Part shown: piece by piece, positions 44,104 to 52,080 of the stretch
Layout of the letters: every line of letters begins with the position of its first letter
Position numbering within the stretch: the first letter of the stretch is position 1
From: Oscillospiraceae bacterium
GTDB lineage: Bacteria; Bacillota; Clostridia; TANB77; CAG-508
Assembly (NCBI GenBank): GCA_009778695.1
Contig: WRFS01000001.1
Coordinates: 37,765 to 101,764, forward strand
Direction of reading: 5' to 3'
Length of the DNA: 64,000 bases
Position numbers and translations under genes: made by a program
Notes under the pieces: generated by a model
Databases searched by the model: none
Told to the model about the DNA's origin: nothing
Seen by the model: only the letters and a program-made list of their open reading frames with translations

Positions 44104-44143
44104 GTGGGTTAAGTATCTTTTTTAAAAAAGATACTTAACCCAC
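44104..44143. repeat. Long hairpin element 2 (40-bp perfect palindrome)
   Basis: GTGGGTTAAGTATCTTTTTT and its exact complement, with no loop. Flanks are GGACCGCTA on the left and GGGAGGTCTG on the right, and a GGGAGCGGGTG motif follows 50 bases on. Probably a loopless relative of the 12.2 and 47.7 kb hairpins. Confidence 0.75.
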
Positions 44144-44232
44144 GGGAGGTCTGTAGATACTAAAAACGCCTATTGCAACGGGAGCGGGTGTCTTTTTCTA
44201 AACTATTAAATTATAAAGGGGAGAGTTTACTA

Positions 44233-45525
44233 ATGAAAATTTTAATGTTGTCATGGGAATACCCACCAAGAATAATAGGTGGAATTTCAAGAGTTGTTCA
44301 TGATTTATCAAAAAGGTTAACCAAAGATGGTCATGACGTAACAGTTGTTACATATCGAGATGGTAATGTGCCATATTATGAAGATGATAAAGGAGTAAAA
44401 GTATATCGTATAGATAATTACATGATAAACCCAAATAATTTTATAGATTGGGTTATGCAAATGAATTTTAATATGATTTCGAAGGTAAATGAATTGATTA
44501 AACAAGGGGAAAAATTTGATGTTATACATGCACATGATTGGCTAGTTGCATATGCAGCTAAAACATTAAAAAACTCATATAATACTCCTTTGGTAGCTAC
44601 AATACATGCAACAGAAGCGGGAAGAAACAAAGGAATATATGATGAAACTCAAAGATATATAAATGATACAGAATGGCTATTAACATACGAATCTTCAGAA
44701 GTTATAGTAAACAGTAATTTTATGAAAAGCGATATACAAAGGTTATTTGGATTACCATTTGAAAAAATAAATGTAGTTCCAAATGGAATTAATTTAAATT
44801 CATATAATGGAATTGAAAGGGATTATGATTTTAGAAGACAATATGCATTAGATAACGAAAAAATAATTTTATTTGTAGGAAGAATGGTAAACGAAAAAGG
44901 CATACAACACCTAATTAGTGCAATGCCTAAAATATTAGAATATTATCATGATGTAAAGTTAATTATTGCAGGCGATGGTGGAATGTTACCAGAATTGAAA
45001 TCACAAGTAGAGGCATTAGGGTTAGGTAATAAAGTATATTTTACTGGATGGCTAAATGCAAAGCAGGTTCCTAAAATGTATAAATGTGCAGATATAGCTG
45101 TATTCCCAAGCACATATGAACCATTTGGAGTGGTTGCACTAGAAGCAATGTTAGCAGGTGTGCCGATTGTAACTTCAGATATTGGTGGCTTTAATGAAAT
45201 AGTTGGGCATGGTTTAGATGGAATGAAAAGCTATACAGGCAACTCGAATTCAATAGCAGATTCAGTAATTACATTATTATATGATTCTCAATTATATGAT
45301 AAAATTGTAAGAAATGCTAAAGCAAAGGTTAAAGATGAATATTCATGGGCTAAACTTGCACAAGACACATACTTTGTTTACCAAAAAGCAATTTGTGAAA
45401 ATATGGCAGAATATCAGGCAAGGCAATTAGTACAAGAGAAAGCGAAAAAAACAAAAAAGGGAAATGCATTAGATGGAGATTATACAAAGCTGTTGCCGTT
45501 TAAGAAAGTAACATCTTACGCATAG
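44233..45525 (+). CDS. Glycosyltransferase family 4, glycogen synthase-like
   Basis: 430 aa from the ATG at 44233 after GGGGAGAG. GT-B fold with a starch-synthase-type N-terminus (MLSWEYPPRIIGGISRVVHDL), HAHDWL, the donor-site VGRMVNEKG, and the GT4 E-x7-E motif in EPFGVVALEAMLAGVPIV. A cytoplasmic sugar transferase using an activated nucleotide sugar. The acceptor (glycogen or a surface glycan) cannot be told. Followed after 12 bases by ylbF. No in-frame CGG. Confidence 0.88.
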   Translation: MKILMLSWEYPPRIIGGISRVVHDLSKRLTKDGHDVTVVTYRDGNVPYYEDDKGVKVYRIDNYMINPNNFIDWVMQMNFNMISKVNELIKQGEKFDVIHAHDWLVAYAAKTLKNSYNTPLVATIHATEAGRNKGIYDETQRYINDTEWLLTYESSEVIVNSNFMKSDIQRLFGLPFEKINVVPNGINLNSYNGIERDYDFRRQYALDNEKIILFVGRMVNEKGIQHLISAMPKILEYYHDVKLIIAGDGGMLPELKSQVEALGLGNKVYFTGWLNAKQVPKMYKCADIAVFPSTYEPFGVVALEAMLAGVPIVTSDIGGFNEIVGHGLDGMKSYTGNSNSIADSVITLLYDSQLYDKIVRNAKAKVKDEYSWAKLAQDTYFVYQKAICENMAEYQARQLVQEKAKKTKKGNALDGDYTKLLPFKKVTSYA

Positions 45526-45537
45526 GAAGGAGAAACC

Positions 45538-45877
45538 ATGGCAATTTACGATAAAGCACATGAGTTGGCCAAGTCAATAAAAGAAAGTGCAGAATTTTTA
45601 GAATACAAAAAATTAAAAGAAGAATTATTTTCAAATCCAGAATTGAAAACAAAGATTGAAGAGTTCGAAAAAATAAGATACGAAGTACAAATGTTAACAG
45701 TACAAAACCGGAGGCCAGCAAGATGAAGATAAAATGAAGAAATTACAAGAACTATATCAAATATTAATAGAAAATAATGATGTAAAAAATTTCTTTGATA
45801 AAGAAGTTGCTTTTAATGTTATGTTGGCAGATGTAAACAAAATAATAGCAGAAGCAGTAAAAGAAGTATTGCAGTAG
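45538..45877 (+). CDS. ylbF: YlbF/YmcA-family protein, read through a +1 shift at CGG
   Basis: Helical N-terminal part (AHELAKSIKESAEFLEYKKLKE...), then at codon 58 CGG (45709) and a stop three codons later. A +1 shift gives G-G-Q-Q-D-E-D-K-M-K-K-L-Q-E-L-Y and the family's C-terminal block (FFDKEVAFNVMLADVNKIIAEAVKEVL), 112 aa. In Bacillus, YlbF works with YmcA and YaaT in RNase Y control, competence and sporulation. AAGGAGAAACC lies upstream; recJ follows. Confidence 0.88.
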
Positions 45878-45910
45878 AAGTTAAAAGTTAGAGGTTGGAC
45901 TTTAAGGAAG

Positions 45911-45932
45911 GGCAGGTTTTCATGCCTGCCAG
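45911..45932. repeat. Small palindrome before recJ
   Basis: GGGCAGG-TTTTCAT-GCCTGCC, in the ylbF-recJ spacer. Probably another degenerate member of the dispersed palindrome family. Confidence 0.5.
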
Positions 45933-45963
45933 CATACTGTATGGGAAGACGGAGGACAGAAGT

Positions 45964-47652
45964 GTGAACAAAAAATGGGAGTACATAAAAAGAGACAAGG
46001 AAAAAGTAAAAAATATATCAGAAAAATATAAATTATCAGAAATCTTGGCAACCATATTAGTAAATAGGGGAGTTGTAGAAGACCAAGATATAAAAGTCTT
46101 TCTAAATCCTACCAGAAATGATTTTCACAATCCATATGATTTGCCAGACATGGAGAAAGCGGTAGAAAGAATTAAGAAAGCCATAAAAGTTCAAGAAAAA
46201 GTTATAATATATGGAGATTATGATGTAGATGGAATAACGAGTGTAACAGTATTAAAAGAATTTTTATCAGAACTAGGATTAGAAGTAGACTACTATATAC
46301 CGAATAGACTAAAAGAAGGGTATGGTTTAAATAAAGAAGCAATAGAAAATTTTATTAAAGAAAAATGTAATTTAGTAATTACGGTGGATTGCGGTATATC
46401 TAGTCATGAAGAAATAGAATATATTAACACCCTAAATATTGATGTAATTGTAACGGATCATCATGAACCCTTGAAAACATTGCCTAAAGCACTTGCAGTT
46501 ATAAATCCAAAAAGAATAGATAGTTCATATCCATTTAGAGAATTAGCTGGAGTAGGGGTTGTATTTAAATTAATTCAAGCATTAGCCATTAGTTTCAATT
46601 TAGAACCAAAAGCTTACTTAAAATATTTGGATTTAGTATGCATTGGGACGGTTTCTGATATAGTTCCTTTAATAAATGAAAATCGAGTTATAACAAAATT
46701 AGGTTTAGAACTAATTAAACAAACAAGAAATATTGGGTTAGAATGTTTAATAAAATCATCTGAATTAAAAAATATAAACTCAAATGTTATTTCTTTTGGT
46801 ATTGCACCAAGAATAAATGCATGTGGCAGAATGGGTCATCAAACGGAAGCAGTAAAGCTGTTTTTAACGAAAGATATAGCAAAGGCAATGGAGATAACAG
46901 ATAATTTAAACAATTATAATAAAGAAAGACAAGTTGTTGAAAAAGAAATATTACGAGAGGTAATAGAAAAAATAGAAAAAGAAAAATTATTAGAAAAGGA
47001 CTTTATTATTTTAGCAGGTGAAAATTGGCATCATGGAGTAATTGGAATAGTTGCTTCAAAAATAACGGAAATATACTATAAGCCAACTATATTGCTTAGT
47101 ATTGAAGATGATATGACAACAGGTTCAGGAAGAAGCATACCAGGGTTTGACTTACATAATGCACTATGTGAAAATAGTGAATTATTAGAAAGATATGGTG
47201 GGCACGAAATGGCAGTTGGGCTCAAACTTCCTAAAAAGAACTTTAACAAACTTAAAACCGCATTAAAAGATATGGTAAATACAATTGAAATACCAAGTGT
47301 TGTTCCAGTAATTTATATTGATATGCTATTAAATTTAAATGATATAGAAAAATTTAACGTAGATGAATTACAGATGTTAGAACCATATGGGGAAGCAAAT
47401 AAAGTTCCAATATTTGCAATAAAGAACTTAAAAATCAATTCAATTAGAGCCTTATCTGATGGGAAACATTTAAAAATGAAATTGAAAATTGGGAATAAAA
47501 CGATTGACGCAATTGGATTTAACATGGGATATTTATCAAATGAATTTCAATTGGGGGATAAAGTAGATGTTTGTGGAATTATAGAAATGAATGATTTTGG
47601 CGGAAATAAGCAGTTGCAGGTTAATTTGAAAAGTGTGATGAAGTCATTCTAA
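45964..47652 (+). CDS. recJ: Single-strand DNA exonuclease RecJ
   Basis: 562 aa from a GTG at 45964 behind GGAGG (45951-45955); an upstream ATG at 45895 runs through the palindrome and lacks a Shine-Dalgarno. DHH phosphoesterase motifs run in order: I-Y-G-D-Y-D-V-D-G, VDCGISS, DHHEP, and the DHHA1 part with the glycine-rich G-S-G-R-S-I-P-G-F-D and R-Y-G-G-H-E motifs, followed by an OB-like C-terminal domain. A 5'-3' exonuclease in recombination and repair. Next to relA as in many Firmicutes. No in-frame CGG. Confidence 0.93.
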   Translation: MNKKWEYIKRDKEKVKNISEKYKLSEILATILVNRGVVEDQDIKVFLNPTRNDFHNPYDLPDMEKAVERIKKAIKVQEKVIIYGDYDVDGITSVTVLKEFLSELGLEVDYYIPNRLKEGYGLNKEAIENFIKEKCNLVITVDCGISSHEEIEYINTLNIDVIVTDHHEPLKTLPKALAVINPKRIDSSYPFRELAGVGVVFKLIQALAISFNLEPKAYLKYLDLVCIGTVSDIVPLINENRVITKLGLELIKQTRNIGLECLIKSSELKNINSNVISFGIAPRINACGRMGHQTEAVKLFLTKDIAKAMEITDNLNNYNKERQVVEKEILREVIEKIEKEKLLEKDFIILAGENWHHGVIGIVASKITEIYYKPTILLSIEDDMTTGSGRSIPGFDLHNALCENSELLERYGGHEMAVGLKLPKKNFNKLKTALKDMVNTIEIPSVVPVIYIDMLLNLNDIEKFNVDELQMLEPYGEANKVPIFAIKNLKINSIRALSDGKHLKMKLKIGNKTIDAIGFNMGYLSNEFQLGDKVDVCGIIEMNDFGGNKQLQVNLKSVMKSF

Positions 47653-47676
47653 AGTTACTTTTGCTACAAATATCCG

Positions 47677-47787
47677 CTTGTGGTGGTTAGTATATGTTTT
47701 TAAAAAGCTTCTCCAAGCCTTCGAAGATTCCATGGGCCTCAAAGGGCTGTCGTACGCTTTTTAAAAACATATACTAACCACCACAAG
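47677..47787. repeat. Long hairpin element 3 (32-bp perfect arms)
   Basis: Arms 47677-47708 and 47756-47787, perfect over 32 bp, with a 47-base loop containing CTCCAAG, GATTCC and GCCTCAAAGGGCTGTCG (47736-47752). That last motif is the exact complement of a loop segment of the next hairpin. Confidence 0.9.
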
Positions 47788-47822
47788 CTACTTTACTGAA
47801 ATGTGTAGAATAGCGTGAGTGA

Positions 47823-47915
47823 TTGGTGTATATTTTAAAAAAGTTACCCGACAGCCCTTTGAGGCATACGGATTACCCCTTGACCTGGAGGGAATTTTTT
47901 TAAAATATACACCAA
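47823..47915. repeat. Long hairpin element 4 (20-bp perfect arms), inverted relative to element 3
   Basis: Arms 47823-47842 and 47896-47915. Left flank TAGAATAGCGTGAGTG and right flank CACGGAAGCGGACTATT correspond to those of element 1. The loop holds CGACAGCCCTTTGAGGC (47849-47865). The region 47653-47982 contains no gene. Confidence 0.9.
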
Positions 47916-47982
47916 CCACGGAAGCGGACTATTATAGTTGATTTATATATAAAAAGCACAGTGAAAGGAGAGTGACAAGAAA

Positions 47983-50010
47983 TTGGAAGAAGAAATTCAA
48001 AATATTATAAAATCTACAAAAGAGAAAAACAAAAAATCAGACTCAAAATTAATAATAAAAGCATATGAATATGCCAAAAACCATCATGGAAATCAAAAAA
48101 GAGAATCTGGCGAATTATTTATGGTTCATCCAGTAGCTGTTGCAAGCATTTTGACTGAGCTGGGATTAGATGACCAAGCTATATGCGTTGCACTTTTACA
48201 TGACATAATAGAAGATACAGATGCAAAACGAGATGAAATATTAAAAGAGTTTGGACCAGAGATTACAGAGATGATTGAAGGTATAACTAAACTTAAAAAA
48301 CTAGAATATCAAACAAAAGAAGAACAACAAGTTGAAAATTATAGAAGACTGTTTTTAGCAATGGCTAAAGACGTTAGAGTTGTGTTAATAAAATTAGCAG
48401 ATAGGCTAAATAATATGCAAACATTGAAACATTTAAGTAGAAAAAGTCAAATAAGAATTTCTAAGGAAACACTGGACATATATGCACCACTTGCAAATAG
48501 ATTAGGTATTTATTCATTAAAATCAGAATTAGAAAACCTAGCATTTAAATATTTATATCCAGAAGAATATAAAGAATTATTAGAAGGAATAAAAGGGAAA
48601 AAGGAAGAAAGATTAAAATTCCTAGATGTAATTTCAGATAATATAAAATCACATTTAAAAGAAGCAGATATAGAATTTGATATACAAAGCAGAGTAAAAC
48701 ATTTCTATAGTATTTATAGAAAAATGCAAAGAGACAATTGTGGGTTAGAATCAATATATGATTTATTTGCAATACGAATATTAGTAAATTCGGTAAAAGA
48801 CTGTTATGCTGTTCTTGGAATAGTACATGAGTTGTATAATCCAATACCGGGGAAAATCAAAGACTATATTGCAGTACCAAAGTCAAATAATTATCAATCA
48901 CTTCACACTACATTAATAGGGGCAAATGGTGTACCGTTTGAAGTTCAGATAAGAACCTGGGAAATGCATCAAGTTGCTGAATTTGGTGTGGCAGCACACT
49001 GGGCTTTTAAAGAAGCAAACAAACACAAAAGAGTTACAGTAACGGTTAAAGAAGATAAACTGGCGTGGGTTAGAGAAACATTAAAATGGCAAGGTGAAAC
49101 TCAAGATCCAGAAGAATTTATGAAAGTACTAAAAACCGAATTATTCGAAGATGAAGTTTATGTGTTTACACCAAAAGGCGATATAAAAGTATTGCCACGA
49201 GGAAGCAATACGATTGATTTAGCATATAGTATACATGAAGAGATAGGCAATAAGATGACTGGCGCCAAAGTGAACAATAAAATGAAACCGATAATCACGG
49301 AACTGAAAAATGGTGATATTGTAGAAATTATAACGTCTGATAATTCAACAGGACCAAGCAGAGACTGGTTAAAATTTGTAAAAAGTTCAGGTGCAAAAAC
49401 AAAAATACAAAAATGGTTTAGGAAAATTGAAAAAGAAGAAACTAAAGATAAGCAAGATATAAAAAAATCGGATGTAGGGGCGAACATTATTCGTCCAGAA
49501 ATACAAAAATTATCCAATGTAGGGTCGACCGCTATATCTACCCAAGGTCATTCACAAAATGCATCTACTGGTATAAAAGTAAAAGGAATAGATAATTGTT
49601 TAGTTAAATTTTCTAAATGTTGCAACCCATTACCAGGAGACGAGATTGTAGGGTATATTACAAAAGGTAGAGGAGTTTCTATTCATAGAAGTAACTGTTC
49701 TAATATAAGTGGGTTAATTTCAGAAGAAGCAAGATTAATTGATGTATATTGGGAAAAAGATGTAGATACTTCATATAATGTTGATATAGAAGTACTATCT
49801 AGCGATAGGAAAGGGCTTCTTGCCGATATAATAAAAGAAATAGGAAATGCAAAAACAGTTAAATTATTGGGGGTTAACTCAAAAATAACAAAAGACCAAA
49901 TAGCAATAATAGAATTAAAATTAGAGATTACAAATTTAAAAGAATTAAAAAAGATGATAAATATATTGAAAAGCGTACAAAGCGTATATGAAGTGAATAG
50001 GAGAAAGTAA
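47983..50010 (+). CDS. relA: RelA/SpoT-type (p)ppGpp synthetase/hydrolase
   Basis: 675 aa from a TTG at 47983 (AAAGGAGA upstream, spacing long, so the start is provisional). HD hydrolase domain (LLHDIIEDTDAKRDE), synthetase domain (YDLFAIRILV, NYQSLHTTLIG, EVQIRTWEMH), TGS (YVFTPKGDIKVLPRGS), a zinc-finger-like helical region (CLVKFSKCCNPLPGDE) and a C-terminal ACT domain. It controls the stringent response. A palindromic repeat is inserted in frame near residue 498, between TGS and the CCNP region. No in-frame CGG. Confidence 0.94.
   Translation: MEEEIQNIIKSTKEKNKKSDSKLIIKAYEYAKNHHGNQKRESGELFMVHPVAVASILTELGLDDQAICVALLHDIIEDTDAKRDEILKEFGPEITEMIEGITKLKKLEYQTKEEQQVENYRRLFLAMAKDVRVVLIKLADRLNNMQTLKHLSRKSQIRISKETLDIYAPLANRLGIYSLKSELENLAFKYLYPEEYKELLEGIKGKKEERLKFLDVISDNIKSHLKEADIEFDIQSRVKHFYSIYRKMQRDNCGLESIYDLFAIRILVNSVKDCYAVLGIVHELYNPIPGKIKDYIAVPKSNNYQSLHTTLIGANGVPFEVQIRTWEMHQVAEFGVAAHWAFKEANKHKRVTVTVKEDKLAWVRETLKWQGETQDPEEFMKVLKTELFEDEVYVFTPKGDIKVLPRGSNTIDLAYSIHEEIGNKMTGAKVNNKMKPIITELKNGDIVEIITSDNSTGPSRDWLKFVKSSGAKTKIQKWFRKIEKEETKDKQDIKKSDVGANIIRPEIQKLSNVGSTAISTQGHSQNASTGIKVKGIDNCLVKFSKCCNPLPGDEIVGYITKGRGVSIHRSNCSNISGLISEEARLIDVYWEKDVDTSYNVDIEVLSSDRKGLLADIIKEIGNAKTVKLLGVNSKITKDQIAIIELKLEITNLKELKKMINILKSVQSVYEVNRRK
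49473..49496. repeat. Palindromic repeat inserted in frame in relA
   Basis: TGTAGGGGCGAACATTATTCG plus TCC encodes V-G-A-N-I-I-R-P in the linker after the TGS domain. A second GTAGGGTCGACC piece follows at 49519-49530. Insertion preserves the frame. Confidence 0.8.
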
Positions 50011-50011
50011 A

Positions 50012-50659
50012 ATGATATTCAAAAGATTAAAGGTAACCGTGAAGCCATCACTTGTCACAAACTGTTATATTATAATAGATGAATATAGCAGAGAAACGAT
50101 GTTGGTAGACCCAGGAGCGGAACCAGAAAAAATAATAAATGTAGTAAAAATATTAGATGGAAAATTAAAATATATTGCTTTAACTCATTGTCATGTTGAT
50201 CATATTGGAGCAGTGCAAAGAGTGAAAAATGAATTAGGTGGAAAAACTATAATTCATAGAATAGAAAGTGAAAACATAAAGAATCCAGATATAGTATTAT
50301 TTGATAGTGTTGACTTAGAAGATCCAAATGTAGAAATAGACTCACGAGTTGATGAGGATGATATAATTCATATTGGAGACATAGAATTTAAAATTATCCA
50401 TACTCCAGGACATACAAATGGAAGTATGTGCCTTTATTGTGAAAGAAATAAGTTATTATTATCAGGTGATACGCTTTTTTCAGGGACATGGGGAAGAACA
50501 GATTTGCCAACATCAAGCTTTGAAGATATAATGCTTTCTATTACAAACAAGCTTATGATTTTGCCAGAAGACACTATTGTGTATCCAGGACATGGAAATT
50601 CATCTATTATTAAAGAGGAGACGAGAATATATTTGGATTTAAAACCAAAATTGTGGTAA
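50012..50659 (+). CDS. Metallo-beta-lactamase-fold hydrolase (glyoxalase II-like)
   Basis: 215 aa. Metal-binding motif T-H-C-H-V-D-H-I-G-A, then H in H-T-P-G-H-T-N-G-S, D in LSGDTLFSG and terminal H in YPGHGNSS complete the di-metal site. GWxGRTDLP (GTWGRTDLPTS) is typical of the small GloB-like group. A cytoplasmic thioester or related hydrolase. It starts 2 bases after the relA stop, so it is cotranscribed. No in-frame CGG. Confidence 0.9.
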   Translation: MIFKRLKVTVKPSLVTNCYIIIDEYSRETMLVDPGAEPEKIINVVKILDGKLKYIALTHCHVDHIGAVQRVKNELGGKTIIHRIESENIKNPDIVLFDSVDLEDPNVEIDSRVDEDDIIHIGDIEFKIIHTPGHTNGSMCLYCERNKLLLSGDTLFSGTWGRTDLPTSSFEDIMLSITNKLMILPEDTIVYPGHGNSSIIKEETRIYLDLKPKLW

Positions 50660-50743
50660 ATGGCGACGATTAAGCATAAAATTATCATTATTCAATATAC
50701 ATTAATAAGAACATAAACAAACCTATGGAGGAAATATTGAAAA

Positions 50744-51904
50744 ATGATAAATTTAACAGTATTAAGTTTGAAAGATATAATTAGAAAGTCTTTAAAAATA
50801 ATATTTGCAATAATTATTATAATAATTATTGCAAAATTTATTATTTTTAAGGGTAATAATATAATGGACAGCTCTTCAACATTAGGGTTATTGGAAAGCA
50901 TGATAAAGGAATTCCCAGAAAATACTCTTAAACAATATGTAAATGTGGAAATTCCATTAGTGGGCTATGTGAAAGAAGAAAAAAGCGATATTGGACAATT
51001 AATTCCTATTTCTTCAAATGGAATTTTAAAATATGAATTAGGAATTTTAAACAATACAAATAATACACAAAAAGAAGTTAATTCAAATATTAGTGAAGGA
51101 AATTCAACACCAGAAGATTTATCTGAAATAACAGATTCAGGAAGTGCGGATACAGAAGTGCAAAACTCAACAGTAAAAGAAAATTATAATGTAACATATG
51201 ATGATGTGAAAATAAAAAACACATCCAAATACACTATTACAGATGATATTTTAAATACACCATTTACTTTAAATAAGGAAGATAAAAATATTTTAATATA
51301 TCATACACATACTTGTGAAAGTTACACAAAAACATCAGCATTTAATTATAAAAGTAGTGGTAATTTTAGAACAACAGATTTAAGCTGTTCTGTAGCAAGG
51401 GTTGGAGATGAATTGGAAAAGGACTTAAAACAATTTAACTTTAATGTAATTCATGATAAAACATACTTTGATTATCCAGCATATAACGGTTCGTATGATC
51501 GCTCATACGCAGAAATAAGTAAGGTTTTGAGTGAAAATAAAAATTATGAATTAGTTTTTGATATGCATAGAGATGCAGTAGGAAGTGATAGTTCTTATGC
51601 TCCAACAGTAAAAATTAATGGAGAATATGCTGCACAAATAATGTTTGTTATTGGAACGGATGGTGGAGGATTAGAACATCCAAATTGGAAAGAAAACTTA
51701 AGAGTGGCTATTCAAATTCAGCAAAGGGCAGAAAAGTTATATCCAGGATTGTTTAAGCCGATAGAAGTAAGCAATTATAGGTATAATCAAAATTTGGCAA
51801 AAGGAGCTAGCTTAATTGAAGTTGGTGCTACTGGCAACACAATGGAACAATGTTTAGTCAGTATGAAATATTTGTCGATTGTGATAAATGATTTGTATAA
51901 GTAG
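50744..51904 (+). CDS. spoIIP: Stage II sporulation protein P
   Basis: 386 aa. N-terminal membrane helix (about residues 17-37), a variable Ser/Thr/Glu-rich stalk, then the SpoIIP amidase/endopeptidase domain: ILIYHTHTCESY (first zinc His), FDMHRDAVG (second), MFVIGTDGGGLEHPNWKENL, and SLIEVGATGNTMEQ (catalytic Glu). With SpoIID and SpoIIM it thins septal peptidoglycan during engulfment. GGAGG lies upstream. A palindromic repeat begins at its stop codon. Confidence 0.92.
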   Translation: MINLTVLSLKDIIRKSLKIIFAIIIIIIIAKFIIFKGNNIMDSSSTLGLLESMIKEFPENTLKQYVNVEIPLVGYVKEEKSDIGQLIPISSNGILKYELGILNNTNNTQKEVNSNISEGNSTPEDLSEITDSGSADTEVQNSTVKENYNVTYDDVKIKNTSKYTITDDILNTPFTLNKEDKNILIYHTHTCESYTKTSAFNYKSSGNFRTTDLSCSVARVGDELEKDLKQFNFNVIHDKTYFDYPAYNGSYDRSYAEISKVLSENKNYELVFDMHRDAVGSDSSYAPTVKINGEYAAQIMFVIGTDGGGLEHPNWKENLRVAIQIQQRAEKLYPGLFKPIEVSNYRYNQNLAKGASLIEVGATGNTMEQCLVSMKYLSIVINDLYK

Positions 51905-51932
51905 GGGTCGGCGTCGAGGGCAACCCGAATAA
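51902..51932. repeat. Palindromic repeat abutting the spoIIP stop
   Basis: GTAGGGGTCGGCGTCGAGGG followed by CAACCCGA. The TAG stop of spoIIP is the TAG of the repeat, as with bofA. Confidence 0.7.
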
Positions 51933-52080
51933 CCAGTACACACCATATCTTACATAAAATGTAAAATATAATAAAATTACATAAAAAAGCCAAAAAATTA
52001 CAAAAAAGTAAAAAAATATTTAAAAAACCCTTGAAATTTATGGAAAAATGTAGTAAAATAATAAAAGGAGGTAATTTATT

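Noticed and set aside
12383..45877. All CGG-linked frameshifts as sequencing or assembly errors
   Set aside because: Random or homopolymer errors would also produce frameshifts at other codons and in other phases. Every frameshift seen is one extra C forming an in-frame CGG, while in-frame CGG is almost absent elsewhere. Reads could still overturn this, so it remains the main control to run.
12383..45877. CGG reassigned to another amino acid (for example Trp or Gln)
   Set aside because: Reassignment keeps the frame. In these genes the zero frame ends soon after CGG and the family sequence continues in the +1 frame, so a shift is needed regardless of which residue is inserted.
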